Assembly: GCA_029260735.1 (NCBI GenBank)
Contig: JAJDCR010000151.1
Location: 1 to 43,928, forward strand
Source: Planctomycetota bacterium
Lineage (GTDB): Bacteria > Planctomycetota > Uabimicrobiia > Uabimicrobiales > Uabimicrobiaceae
Direction: 5' to 3'
Length of the DNA: 43,928 nt
Below the pieces are notes generated by a model. That model saw nothing but the letters and a program-made list of their open reading frames with translations, searched no databases and was not told the DNA's origin. The position numbers and the translations under genes are program-made. Shown here in pieces: positions 33,357 through 42,065 of this stretch (within the stretch, counting starts at the first letter, position 1; every line of letters starts with the position of its first letter).

Positions 33357-33817
33357 AAAACTCTCTAAACCTTTGCAGTTTCATAGGAAAAAGTTTTTTT
33401 TTGTTAAGATCTGCAAAGATGCTTCCTTTTGTATTTAAATTGTCCGTTTTTTATAAAGAAGAAGCTGTTTATTGACATATGTAGTAGCTTTTTCTTAAGG
33501 TGCTTGACAAGGTTATCCTAAAAATCATTTTGCTTGCAAGATTATTTTGTGAATAGCCTTAGACTTTCAAATGAAACTTTGCCATTGACAAATGAGAGAC
33601 AGAGAGTAGAATATACAAAAAAATATAGTTTTTGCTATCAAAAATTTTATCTTTAAGTAATCGAAAAAAAATAATTTTTCCAAGCCCTTTGAGTTTTTAC
33701 CTTGAAATCTTTTAGGGAAAAGATAAAATCCAAAAGTACTTTTACATTTTAAAAATAGATAAAGCCCAAAAAGATATTTTCAAAAAGTAGATATTTCAAG
33801 ATAAGGAGCCTCCTATT
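33357..33817. other. 461-bp divergent intergenic region
   Basis: AT-rich, no gene. Three exact TTGACA hexamers lie on the plus strand (33472, 33504, 33585); only the last has a good -10. Long A/T tracts between 33610 and 33790 would form the leader of the response-regulator gene, about 200 bases long, with no convincing hairpin. AAGGAG stands at 33802-33807. Confidence 0.45.
33585..33612 (+). promoter_or_regulatory. Sigma70-type promoter of the receiver/CheX operon
   Basis: A perfect -35 TTGACA (33585-33590), 16-base spacer and -10 TAGAAT (33607-33612, five of six). It points to the response-regulator gene, leaving a leader of about 200 bases. Confidence 0.6.
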
Positions 33818-34192
33818 ATGTCGGAAGGCAAGGTGAGGATTTTGGCAGTAGACGATTCTTTAGTTACCCTCAAAATACTAAAGAAAAACCTTAAAGACAC
33901 AGACTTTGAGGTTATCCAAGAAGTAACTTCAGGAGTAGAAGCCCTTGCTAAGTATGACGAAATTAAACCGGATTTAGTGCTATTGGATATTATAATGCCA
34001 GAAATGGATGGTATCCAAACTTTAGAGAAAATAATGGCAAAAGACTCGAAAGCTAAAGTCATTATGGTATCTTCAATGGGTGCAAAAGAGAAAGTAATGG
34101 AATCACTAGAAAAAGGTGCCAAAAACTTTGTCATGAAACCATATGAAAGAAACACTCTCATTGAAGTTCTCAAGAAAGTTTGCGAAATCTAA
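33818..34192 (+). CDS. Single-domain CheY-like response regulator
   Basis: A 124-residue stand-alone receiver. Asp12/Asp13 (AVDDS) bind Mg2+, Asp57 (LVLLDIIMPEMDG) is the phosphorylation site, Ser in MVSSMGAK and Lys108 in FVMKPYE complete the active site. There is no output domain, so it acts through protein partners. The next gene, 21 bases on, contains a CheX-type phosphatase domain, an obvious candidate partner. No histidine kinase or chemoreceptor is nearby. Confidence 0.93.
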   Translation: MSEGKVRILAVDDSLVTLKILKKNLKDTDFEVIQEVTSGVEALAKYDEIKPDLVLLDIIMPEMDGIQTLEKIMAKDSKAKVIMVSSMGAKEKVMESLEKGAKNFVMKPYERNTLIEVLKKVCEI

Positions 34193-34213
34193 AAAGCCAA
34201 AAGGAGAGGGGAG

Positions 34214-35080
34214 ATGCCCGCCAAATTTTTCGGTCAATTTCTATTAGAACGTGGCAAGATAATAAAAGAAGAGCTACTTGATGCTCTTGAATTCCAGAAA
34301 TCTATCAATGTGAAAATTGGAACCATTGCTCTAGATGCAAGTTATCTTAATGCTGAGCAAGTAGAACGTGTATATAACGAACAACATCGAACCGACAAGA
34401 TGTTTGGTGAACTGGCAATGGAAATGGGACTTGTTAGCCAAGAGCAATTAGAAGAGCTATTGGTCATCCAGAAAAATGAACATATTGCCTTAGGAGAAGC
34501 TTTGATCCAAAAGGGATACATGACCCTTAGTGAACTTCAAAGTGAATTAACAGAATACAAAAAAGATCAAGAAGTTCTCAGTGATCGAGCCTACCAAGCC
34601 ATTCGTAATCTGCAGAATCCAATAATATCTGAAGTTTTTTTAGAAGTTACCTTAAAGCTACTTCGACGACTAGGTGATATCGAAGTGCATGTAGCTTCTT
34701 CCCACAACGATAAAGATGGAATTGCACCTAATATGTGGAATGTCTATCTTCAGTTTTGGGGAAGTATTGAAGGCACGTATATTTTATCTTTTAAGGATGA
34801 GCCTTTACTCAAGGTAGCTTCTCATCTTGCTCAAGAAAAAATATGGGAAATAGATGATTTTGCTAAGGACTCCATCAAGGAGTTTCTCAATATTGTTGTG
34901 GGAAACTCGGCTAGTAGACTTAGTCAAGATAACATCAAGATTGATATTAGCCCAGCGAAGGTAGTAACTTCTCTTGGGCATATAGAAGTTGCAGCAGGTG
35001 AAACTGAAACTATTGCCATAAGCCTAGTAACAGGAAATTCGGAAATTCAAATGGCGGTTGTTTATAAATCAAGTAAATGA
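34214..35080 (+). CDS. GspE-N (MshEN) repeats fused to a CheX-like phosphatase
   Basis: A 288-residue cytoplasmic protein. Residues 5-115 contain two or three GspE-N/MshEN-like units: FGQFLLERGKIIKEELLDAL, FGELAMEMGLVSQEQLEELL, LGEALIQKGYMTLSELQSEL. Related MshEN domains bind cyclic di-GMP, though the key residues cannot be judged here. Residues 135-288 resemble CheX/CheC. The helix D219-SIK-E223-FL-N226 fits the family's D/S-x3-E-x2-N phosphatase motif, and the flanking FWGSIEGTYILSFKDEPLLKVAS and VGNSASRL segments fit too. CheX removes phosphate from CheY-P. The gene follows the CheY-like receiver and ends in a strong hairpin, making a two-gene unit. Confidence 0.78.
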   Translation: MPAKFFGQFLLERGKIIKEELLDALEFQKSINVKIGTIALDASYLNAEQVERVYNEQHRTDKMFGELAMEMGLVSQEQLEELLVIQKNEHIALGEALIQKGYMTLSELQSELTEYKKDQEVLSDRAYQAIRNLQNPIISEVFLEVTLKLLRRLGDIEVHVASSHNDKDGIAPNMWNVYLQFWGSIEGTYILSFKDEPLLKVASHLAQEKIWEIDDFAKDSIKEFLNIVVGNSASRLSQDNIKIDISPAKVVTSLGHIEVAAGETETIAISLVTGNSEIQMAVVYKSSK

Positions 35081-35095
35081 TTTATGGAATAGACC

Positions 35096-35141
35096 AAAAC
35101 CCCCTAAGCGGAAAACCTATGGCAAATCCCTTAGGGGTTTT
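35096..35141 (+). terminator. Hairpin terminator after the receiver/CheX operon
   Basis: AAAACCCCCTAAG (35096-35108) pairs with CTTAGGGGTTTT (35130-35141), a 12-bp stem with one bulge and a 21-base loop, ending in TTTTC. It starts 16 bases after the stop codon. From here to 35325 there is no gene. Confidence 0.75.
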
Positions 35142-35325
35142 CTTATCACATACTTGATAAATAGAAATTGTGTTTTAAGAATAAGATATCTTTTTCTTAT
35201 TTCTTGTATTCCACCGCAGCAACACAAAGCCTGCCTGCGTGCTCCAACAATTCTCCTTTTTCACCCCATACAACACTTTTCTATTGTAAAAAATGGGCTT
35301 ACAACCTTAAGCAAAGGAAAACTTC

Positions 35326-35820
35326 TTGGTACAAGATGAAAAAATATTCATTTACCTGCGACTCCAAGATGAGCAGGATACTCTGTTAAAGAGTAGAATC
35401 AGAGAGTTCACTGCTTTGGGCAAGCTTCTAGCTGAGTTTATCCGGGATTGTTGGGAAACTTTTGGACAGTCCCTGTTAAAAACAGGAAAATTGGAGTACG
35501 TAGACTCGAATACGGACATTGTTTTAATGTCTTTTCGCTATGATATCATTCGCTGCAAACTAATCATATCGGGGCTAATTCCCCAGAAATACCATAGCAG
35601 AATGCTGGACGAAGAAGAAACTCAATTAAAATTTTCTAGCCAAGATTTTATCAACCTGGTTTCCTCTAATCTGACTCCTGCTCAAAAAGCAGAATTGCAA
35701 AAACAAATTCAGCAACTTCCCTACAATGTCCTTTCTCTTATTAAAGAGAACATTAAAGAGAATGGAGAATACTACATTACTTTAGACTTGCCAAACAGAT
35801 CTAAAAATCTTTGGGATTGA
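35326..35820 (+). CDS. Protein of unknown function
   Basis: A 164-residue protein with a probable TTG start (AAGGA eight bases upstream); no in-frame ATG precedes the coding part. It is soluble and rich in Leu, Ile, Glu and Lys. Features are KIFIYLRLQDEQDTLLKSRI at the N-terminus, a cysteine near 42 (FIRDCWETFG), a likely helical pair near 115-140 (LTPAQKAELQKQIQQLPYNV) and a polar end. No family was recognised. It stands alone between the CheX operon terminator and clpC. Confidence 0.6.
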   Translation: MVQDEKIFIYLRLQDEQDTLLKSRIREFTALGKLLAEFIRDCWETFGQSLLKTGKLEYVDSNTDIVLMSFRYDIIRCKLIISGLIPQKYHSRMLDEEETQLKFSSQDFINLVSSNLTPAQKAELQKQIQQLPYNVLSLIKENIKENGEYYITLDLPNRSKNLWD

Positions 35821-35958
35821 AAGTATTGGTAGAGACAGGGAATCCTTAAAATGGTAGTTTTTCAAAAATAATTTTGAAAAGCACATACCTTTGACCACTA
35901 GGCAGTTTTTTGTATTTTGTATAAAGAAGTGCCTTACTTTTATAGCAAGGAAAAAAAA

Positions 35959-38397
35959 ATGTTTGAACGCTTTACTGAACGTGCAAGAAAAGTCATGAGT
36001 CTAGCGCGCCAGGAAGCCCAGCGACTCAACCATGAATACATTGGGACAGAGCACATTCTCCTAGGTCTTGTTCAAGAAGGTAGTGGAGTCGCAGCAAATG
36101 TCCTAAAAAACATGGATGTGGAGCTTCGCAAAATTCGCAGTGAAGTGGAAAAAATGGTTCAAGCTGGATCAAATACGATCCAAATGGGCCAACTCCCTTT
36201 TACTCCTCGGGCCAAAAAAGTATTGGAGTTAGCTTTAGAAGAAGCAAACAATCTCGGTCATAACTATATTGGAACAGAACATTTGTTATTGGGACTCCTC
36301 CGAGAAAATGAAAGTGTTGCTGCCCAAGGCTTAATTAATCTTGGGCTAAAGCTAGAAGATGTGCGTGAAGAAGTTCTTGAGTTTTTGGGAGCAGATTACC
36401 AACAAGGAAGTCCTACTAGTAAAAGTTCTGGTTCTAGTGGTAAATCTAAGACTCCAGCCTTGGATGCTTTTGGACGAGACTTGACAGAAATGGCTCGGGA
36501 AGACAAACTTGATCCTGTTATTGGACGAGTTAAAGAAATTGAGCGAGTTATTCAAATCCTTTCCCGTCGAACAAAAAACAATCCTGTATTGTTAGGAGAA
36601 GCTGGGGTTGGTAAAACAGCTATAGTTGAGGGGCTGGCGCAAAAAATTGTAAGTGGAGACGTTCCTGAACTTTTAAGAGACAAACGTTTGGTTGTTTTAG
36701 ACCTAGCAATGATGGTTGCTGGAACAAAATATCGAGGTCAATTTGAAGAGCGAATTAAAGCTGTTATGACCGAAGTGAGACGTTCTAAAAATATCATACT
36801 CTTTATCGATGAGTTACATACTCTTGTGGGAGCAGGGGGAGCAGAAGGAGCAATTGACGCATCTAATGTTTTAAAGCCCGCTCTTTCTAGAGGAGAAGTT
36901 CAATGTATAGGTGCTACCACTATGGATGAGTACCGCAAATACATCGAAAAGGATGGAGCTCTGGAAAGACGTTTTCAGTCTATCATTGTTGAGCCACCAT
37001 CTAAAGAAGAAACCCTAACTATCCTTATGGGTTTAAGAGATAAGTATGAAGCTCATCACCGAGTTGTCATAGAAGACGAGGCTTTGGAAAAAGCGATCGA
37101 GCTAGCAGATCGTTATATTACAGGACGTTTTATGCCTGACAAGGCCATTGATGTTATGGATGAAGCAGGTGCACGAGTGAGACTAAAGACCATGACCAAA
37201 CCACCAGACATCAAAGAGCTGGAGGGTGAAATCCGGGAAATGGACAAGGAAAAAGAAGAAGCCGTTGCCAGCCAAGATTTTGAAAGAGCCGCTAATTTTC
37301 GAGATAAAGTAACTCAACTTCGAAAGAAGCGAGAAAAGGTTATTAAGGAATGGCGAGAAACTTCCAAAGAACAAGACGGAACGGTTGACATGGATGTTAT
37401 CTGCGAAACTGTTTCGAACATGACAGGTATTCCTCTAACTCGTTTGGAAAAAGGAGAAGCCGAGCGACTCCTTCAAATGGAAGACACTCTTCGCAAGGTG
37501 ATTGTAAGTCAAGATCAGTCGGTTAAGGCTATCTCTAAAGCAATTCGCCGAAGTCGAACAGGTTTAAAGAATCCTAAAAAGCCAACAGGATCTTTCATCT
37601 TCCTTGGTCCAACAGGGGTTGGAAAAACTCACATGGCAAAGTCCTTAGCAAAGTTTATGTTTGGAGACGAGGAAGCACTCATTTCTGTCGATATGAGTGA
37701 ATATATGGAAAAACATAATGTAAGTCGCTTAACCGGAGCTCCTCCTGGTTATGTGGGTTATGAAGAGGGAGGCCAACTAACAGAAAAAATTAGAAGGCGC
37801 CCTTACGCAGTGGTTTTGCTTGACGAAATAGAAAAAGCTCACCCCGACGTTTTCAATATGCTTCTTCAGATAATGGATGAAGGACGTTTGACGGATTCTT
37901 TTGGACGACATATTGATTTTCGAAATGTAATTTTAATTATGACTTCCAATATTGGAGCTCGCCAAATTAAAAACCAAAGTTCTTTGGGATTTAGGTTAGC
38001 TTCTGAAGAAGTTTCTTATGACAAAATGAAAGAACAGTTACTTAAAGAAGTTGAAAATCATTTTCGTCCAGAATTTATTAACCGTCTAGATGATTTAATT
38101 GTATTTAAACCTCTCAACAAAGAGGATATTAAGTTAATTCTCGATCTAGAGTTAATTGAGTTTAAAGTTAGACTCCGTGCCAAGGGTTTAGAAATGGAGC
38201 TTACGGATGCAGCCAAAGACCTCATTATAGATGAAGGTTTTAATCCTGACTTTGGAGCGCGTCCGCTAAAAAGATCCATGGAAAGACACTTGGAAGACCC
38301 TATTTCAGAAGAACTCCTTCGTGGTCACTATGCCGATAAAAAATTAATTCGGGTCGATCTTGGTGAAGAGAAAAAACTGAAATTCGATGCAGAGTAA
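35959..38397 (+). CDS. clpC: ClpC-type AAA+ protease ATPase
   Basis: The ATG at 35959 follows AAGGA; an upstream in-frame ATG (35917) adds only a non-conserved stretch. The protein has 812 residues with the ClpC layout. Two Clp-N repeats (1-145: FERFTERARKVM, IGTEHILLGLVQE, IGTEHLLLGLLRE) precede the first AAA domain with GEAGVGKTA (213 on) and IDELHTLVGAGGAEGA. The UVR motif region is SQDFERAANFRDKVTQLRKK. The second AAA domain has GPTGVGKTH (550 on) and LLDEIEKAHPDVFN. It unfolds substrates for ClpP and works with an adaptor. No mcsA/mcsB or clpP is adjacent. Confidence 0.97.
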   Translation: MFERFTERARKVMSLARQEAQRLNHEYIGTEHILLGLVQEGSGVAANVLKNMDVELRKIRSEVEKMVQAGSNTIQMGQLPFTPRAKKVLELALEEANNLGHNYIGTEHLLLGLLRENESVAAQGLINLGLKLEDVREEVLEFLGADYQQGSPTSKSSGSSGKSKTPALDAFGRDLTEMAREDKLDPVIGRVKEIERVIQILSRRTKNNPVLLGEAGVGKTAIVEGLAQKIVSGDVPELLRDKRLVVLDLAMMVAGTKYRGQFEERIKAVMTEVRRSKNIILFIDELHTLVGAGGAEGAIDASNVLKPALSRGEVQCIGATTMDEYRKYIEKDGALERRFQSIIVEPPSKEETLTILMGLRDKYEAHHRVVIEDEALEKAIELADRYITGRFMPDKAIDVMDEAGARVRLKTMTKPPDIKELEGEIREMDKEKEEAVASQDFERAANFRDKVTQLRKKREKVIKEWRETSKEQDGTVDMDVICETVSNMTGIPLTRLEKGEAERLLQMEDTLRKVIVSQDQSVKAISKAIRRSRTGLKNPKKPTGSFIFLGPTGVGKTHMAKSLAKFMFGDEEALISVDMSEYMEKHNVSRLTGAPPGYVGYEEGGQLTEKIRRRPYAVVLLDEIEKAHPDVFNMLLQIMDEGRLTDSFGRHIDFRNVILIMTSNIGARQIKNQSSLGFRLASEEVSYDKMKEQLLKEVENHFRPEFINRLDDLIVFKPLNKEDIKLILDLELIEFKVRLRAKGLEMELTDAAKDLIIDEGFNPDFGARPLKRSMERHLEDPISEELLRGHYADKKLIRVDLGEEKKLKFDAE

Positions 38398-38444
38398 CCA
38401 TTTTGCTTTTATTAGTAAAATTAGTAAATTGTAGTATCCTAAAG

Positions 38445-38479
38445 AAAACCTCTTTTCTGTTTCCAGAAAAGAGGTTTTT
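38445..38479 (+). terminator. Intrinsic terminator after clpC
   Basis: AAAACCTCTTTTCTG (38445-38459) and CAGAAAAGAGGTTTT (38464-38478) form a perfect 15-bp stem with a four-base TTTC loop, followed by T and C. It is 48 bases after the clpC stop. Confidence 0.88.
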
Positions 38480-38629
38480 CTGATAACTCATTAAGCCTAG
38501 TCAGAGTTTCAACAAATATTTATTTCTAAATATTTATGGGGGTGTCATCAATCAATACTTATATTGAGAACATGCCCTAATATCCGAGTAATCCTACGGG
38601 TGAAATTTTACCCGATTGTGAAAGTATTC

Positions 38630-39004
38630 ATGTTAGATTCTAAATCAATAGCTCAAAAATGTGTACAAATTGCAGAAGACAAAAAAGCAGATAATATTGT
38701 TACTCTTCATGTTGAAAAACAATTTATGGTTGCGGATTACTTCGTTATATGCAATGGTAATACCTCTCGCCATGCCGCGGGAATTGCTCAAGAGATGGAA
38801 AAAGAGCTGAAACAGCACGATGTACGCTGCCATCACAGAGAGTACGACGAAGAAGGAAAATGGTATTTAATAGATTTTGATAGCGTTATAGTGCACATCT
38901 TCCAAGAAGATTCCCGTTCTTTTTATGAACTGGAAGATTTGTGGTCTGATGCCAAACAAGTGAACCTCTCAGATACACAGACTAAACTAGAAAACGAAGG
39001 CTAA
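38630..39004 (+). CDS. rsfS: Ribosomal silencing factor RsfS
   Basis: The ATG at 38630 gives 124 residues: MLDSKSIAQKCVQIAEDKKA, then the conserved MVADYFVICNGNTSRHAAGIA and WYLIDFDSVIVHIFQEDSRSFYELEDLW. RsfS binds ribosomal protein uL14 and blocks joining of the subunits when nutrients are short. A GTG at 38618 is an alternative start; neither has a strong Shine-Dalgarno. Just upstream CGGGTGAAATTTTACCCG (38597-38614) is an almost perfect palindrome that could form a leader hairpin. It is followed four bases later by the esterase gene, so both are probably co-transcribed. Confidence 0.93.
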   Translation: MLDSKSIAQKCVQIAEDKKADNIVTLHVEKQFMVADYFVICNGNTSRHAAGIAQEMEKELKQHDVRCHHREYDEEGKWYLIDFDSVIVHIFQEDSRSFYELEDLWSDAKQVNLSDTQTKLENEG

Positions 39005-39008
39005 AAAA

Positions 39009-40184
39009 GTGTCACAAGAAGTGCGTGTAACCTTTCTAGTTACAACTCCAGATAATACTCCCAAAAGTGCTCAGATTTTTGCTACAGGTAATCATAAAAA
39101 GCTGAGTAAATGGTCTCCAAAGGGCGTTGCCTTACAAAAGGTAGGTAAAAATCAATACCAGAAAAGCTTTCTTTTTAAAAAAGGAGCGGTCCTTAACTTT
39201 AAGTTTACCCGAGGAAATTGGGATACAGTAGAAAAAGATGAAAAATTTCATGAGTATCCCAACCGACTATTGCGTGTGAAAAAAGGCCAAGTTGTCCACT
39301 ACAAAGTAGAAAACTGGGCAGATATGGGAAAGCCAGAAATTAAAGATCACACTTGGTCGGGAATTATCAAAGAGCATAAGAATTTCAAGGCAACCAAATT
39401 AAAAAATTCTCGAAAAATCTGGGTTTACCTTCCTCCTAGCTATCCGGCAAGCAAAAGAAAGCGCTATCCTGTTCTCTATGTGCATGATGGCAATAACGTT
39501 TTTGACGAAGCTACCGCTTTTCTAGGAGTAGAGTGGGAGTTAGATGAGACCGCTGAGAAACTCATCAAAGAAGAAAAAATACGCGAGATTATTATTGTTG
39601 CTATAGAGAATAACTACCAAAGGCAAGAAGAATACACTCATATTCATGATCCCATGTGCGGTGGTGGAGGTGATGCTGACCTCTATGCCCATTTCATTAT
39701 CAAAGATCTAAAACCTTTCATAGATAAAGAGTATCGCACCCTTAAAGATCGCCAGTACACTGGTATTATGGGCTCTTCTCTAGGCGGTTTAGTTTCTATG
39801 TACATTGGGTGGAAATATTGGGAAACTTTTTCTATGGCAGGAGTAGTGTCGCCCTCTGTATGGTGGGCAGGGCGGGATATCCTCAAGGTTATCCAAAAAA
39901 CTGCTAAGAAACCACCGATTAGAGTTTGGGTTGACATGGGGAGTTTAGAAGGAACAATGGATGAAACAGAGGAAGGACTTCCTCAAGCTGTTGTCGATGC
40001 TCGCCTTCTCCGTGATATTCTCATAGGAAAAGGCTTTAAACTCCATCGAGATCTAGAGTATTTAGAGGTAGAGGGAGCCCAACATACAGAAGCAGATTGG
40101 GCTAAGCGCGTTGACAAAATACTACTTTTCTTTTTTGGCCGACCATCCAACTTAAGTTTTATCCGAAAAATTTTTCGCATTTAA
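39009..40184 (+). CDS. CBM20-like domain fused to an esterase-D-type hydrolase
   Basis: A 391-residue protein with a GTG start five bases after rsfS. Residues 1-105 resemble a starch-binding or AMPK-type carbohydrate module (VRVTFLVTTPDNTPKSAQIF, FKFTRGNWDTVE). Residues 118-375 are an alpha/beta hydrolase of the esterase D/Fes/IroE group: RKIWVYLPPSYP, YPVLYVHDGNNVFDE, and GSSLGG with the probable nucleophile Ser257, followed by a possible His in EGAQHTEADW. There is no signal peptide. Related enzymes cut esters of siderophores, sugars or feruloyl groups. The substrate here is unknown; a stored polysaccharide or glycoconjugate would fit the binding module. Confidence 0.82.
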   Translation: MSQEVRVTFLVTTPDNTPKSAQIFATGNHKKLSKWSPKGVALQKVGKNQYQKSFLFKKGAVLNFKFTRGNWDTVEKDEKFHEYPNRLLRVKKGQVVHYKVENWADMGKPEIKDHTWSGIIKEHKNFKATKLKNSRKIWVYLPPSYPASKRKRYPVLYVHDGNNVFDEATAFLGVEWELDETAEKLIKEEKIREIIIVAIENNYQRQEEYTHIHDPMCGGGGDADLYAHFIIKDLKPFIDKEYRTLKDRQYTGIMGSSLGGLVSMYIGWKYWETFSMAGVVSPSVWWAGRDILKVIQKTAKKPPIRVWVDMGSLEGTMDETEEGLPQAVVDARLLRDILIGKGFKLHRDLEYLEVEGAQHTEADWAKRVDKILLFFFGRPSNLSFIRKIFRI

Positions 40185-40239
40185 AAAATAGGGTATGAAG
40201 AGCTGTTCTTAAAAAACAGCTCTTCATACCCTATTTTTT
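40183..40239. terminator. Bidirectional terminator with 25-bp perfect stem
   Basis: AAAAAATAGGGTATGAAGAG-CTGTT (40183-40207) is perfectly complementary to 40215-40239, with a seven-base loop. A-run and T-run on the two sides give a U-tract in either direction. The end of the plus-strand gene and the stop codon of the minus-strand gene touch the stem edges, so the two convergent genes share it. Confidence 0.93.
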
Positions 40240-40937
40240 TACAAATATTTAATCTTCCCGGTTTTGAAAAGCTTAAAAACTGCCATACAACGAGGACATT
40301 TGTAAGTTCCTGCCCGAGGTCTTGTTCCTAAGGATATTTTACTCATACATTGTTTACATCGGATAACAACAGGTCTTTTTGGAGCTGGAGTAGCAGGTTT
40401 TTTAGCTGTTGCAGTGGAAGGATTAGAATCACTCCTCATAGGCTTGGGGCTAGCTGGTTTCTTTGACTTGATAGAGTCTCGGTGAGGCTCCCTGTGTTTT
40501 GTCGGAGGAGTTTCTATAAGAGGAGGTTTTGCCTGCATATTGGCCAGGGCATTGGAAGAAGGTAAATCGGAGCTAGTTCGTTGTTTTTGAAATCTCTCTA
40601 ATGCTTCGCTTTCCGATTTATACAATTTGATTAGTGAGAGAAGACCAAGCATATTGAATAGAGCGACAAGCTTGTCAGGTACATTGATTAGGCAAATATC
40701 TCCGCCCACTTCTTGGAATTTATCAGCAACCTTCACCAATATTCCCATACCTGTACTATTAATGTAATCTACTTGAGAAAATACTAAGATGAGATGAGTC
40801 ACTCCTTGGTCTAAAAAACCCAAGAGTTTGTCTTCAAAAGGCATAACGGTAGATCCATCAATTGAGCCTAAAATTCGAGAAACGATAACCGGAGCTCCAT
40901 CCGGTAGTTGTATTTGTCTATTTTGAAATTCCAGCAT
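40239..40937 (-). CDS. STAS-domain protein with C-terminal zinc ribbon
   Basis: The ATG at 40937 follows GAGGA with a short four-base spacing and gives 232 residues; a TTG 30 bases upstream is less likely. Residues 1-115 are a STAS domain of the anti-sigma-antagonist type, with INSTGMGILV carrying the possible phosphorylation site Ser61 or Thr62. Residues about 120-190 are a disordered Pro/Lys/Ser linker with APKRP-like repeats. The C-terminal 45 residues have CKQCMSK and YKCPRCMAVF, two CxxC pairs that fit a zinc ribbon. It is the last gene of a floA cluster (126-base gap), and the partner kinase is not in the window. Confidence 0.85.
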   Translation of the reverse strand: MLEFQNRQIQLPDGAPVIVSRILGSIDGSTVMPFEDKLLGFLDQGVTHLILVFSQVDYINSTGMGILVKVADKFQEVGGDICLINVPDKLVALFNMLGLLSLIKLYKSESEALERFQKQRTSSDLPSSNALANMQAKPPLIETPPTKHREPHRDSIKSKKPASPKPMRSDSNPSTATAKKPATPAPKRPVVIRCKQCMSKISLGTRPRAGTYKCPRCMAVFKLFKTGKIKYL

Positions 40938-41063
40938 GGGGTCCTCATATTCCAGAAGTCGTAGCAAATAAATTTGCCAAAGAAATTCCTGAGGCCACCC
41001 AGAAAAATTTTCTGATTAGAAAGTATTTTCTGAGTAACCTCGAAGCAAATATGAACAAAACAT

Positions 41064-42008
41064 CTATTGTCGGTGAATATTACCGTCTCGGAAAGCCTTC
41101 GCAATAGACATAGGAACCTCTGCCTGGGCCAAAATGACCTTAGCTTGATTTTCCTTAACCTTTGCTTTCATTTCTTGCTCATGAGCAACAGCCATTGCAC
41201 GACGTTCTTCTGCTCTAGCCTGGGCTACTCGACGGTCAGCTTCAGCTTGGTCAGCTTGTAACTTTGCACCAATGTTGTCACCCACATCAACATCAGCAAT
41301 GTCAATGGATAGGATTTCGAAAGCGGTTCCTGAGTCTAAACCTTTTTCCAGTACATAACGAGAAATCAAATCAGGATTCTCTAAAACCGCTTTATGGGTT
41401 TCAGCTGATCCAATAGCAGTAACAATTCCTTCTCCGACTCGAGCAATAATTGTTTCTTCTGTTGCCCCACCTACTAAGCGGTCTATATTAGCACGTACAG
41501 TAACTCTTGCCCGTGCTTTTAGCTGGATTCCATCTTTAGCAACCGCATCTATAGTTCTCTTGCTTCCTGGAGGAGGGCAATCGATTACTTTTGGATTAAC
41601 AGAAGTTTGCACAGCCTCAAGAACATCCCGCCCTGCTAAATCAATCGCGGCTGCTTTTTGGAAAGTTAGCGGAATACCCGCTCGACTTGCCGCCACTAAA
41701 GCTCGGGCCACATTAGGGACATTACCACGAGCCAAGTAATGAGATTCCAAAATATCAGAATCTAAGTTAAGGCCTGCTCGGACAGCCATAATTCTTGTGT
41801 TAACGATAGTATGTGGATTTACTTTACGAAACCACATTCCAATTAGACTGATCATTGGTACTGTGGCATGAGAAAAGTAAGCCCGAATCCACAAACGACC
41901 AAAATTGATGAAAATAATAATGGCCGCGAGTACTAAAACGGCAAATATGACAGCTCCCCCGACCAATATAATTTCGGGAGGGCGCTCTAACAATAAATAG
42001 CCCATCAT
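41064..42008 (-). CDS. floA: Flotillin-like protein FloA, shorter paralogue
   Basis: A 314-residue FloA (UPF0365) with a membrane-inserted N-terminal segment (about 12-38, LVGGAVIFAVLVLAAIIIFI) and the family core: RAGLNLDSDILESHYLARGN, GIPLTFQKAAAIDLAGRDVL, VRANIDRLVGGATEETIIAR, GLDSGTAFEILSIDIADVDV. The Glu/Ala coiled coil DQAEADRRVAQARAEERRAM follows. FloA organises functional membrane microdomains. The protein stops soon after AKAFRDGN, about 27 residues before the end of its paralogue at 42742-43773; the segment containing MDYY is missing. It lies second in a floA, linker, floA, STAS cluster. Confidence 0.92.
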   Translation of the reverse strand: MMGYLLLERPPEIILVGGAVIFAVLVLAAIIIFINFGRLWIRAYFSHATVPMISLIGMWFRKVNPHTIVNTRIMAVRAGLNLDSDILESHYLARGNVPNVARALVAASRAGIPLTFQKAAAIDLAGRDVLEAVQTSVNPKVIDCPPPGSKRTIDAVAKDGIQLKARARVTVRANIDRLVGGATEETIIARVGEGIVTAIGSAETHKAVLENPDLISRYVLEKGLDSGTAFEILSIDIADVDVGDNIGAKLQADQAEADRRVAQARAEERRAMAVAHEQEMKAKVKENQAKVILAQAEVPMSIAKAFRDGNIHRQ

Positions 42009-42065
42009 AAAAATACCTCATCTGAATTAAAGAAACGACAAACAAAAGTTAAGATTAAAAAGACT

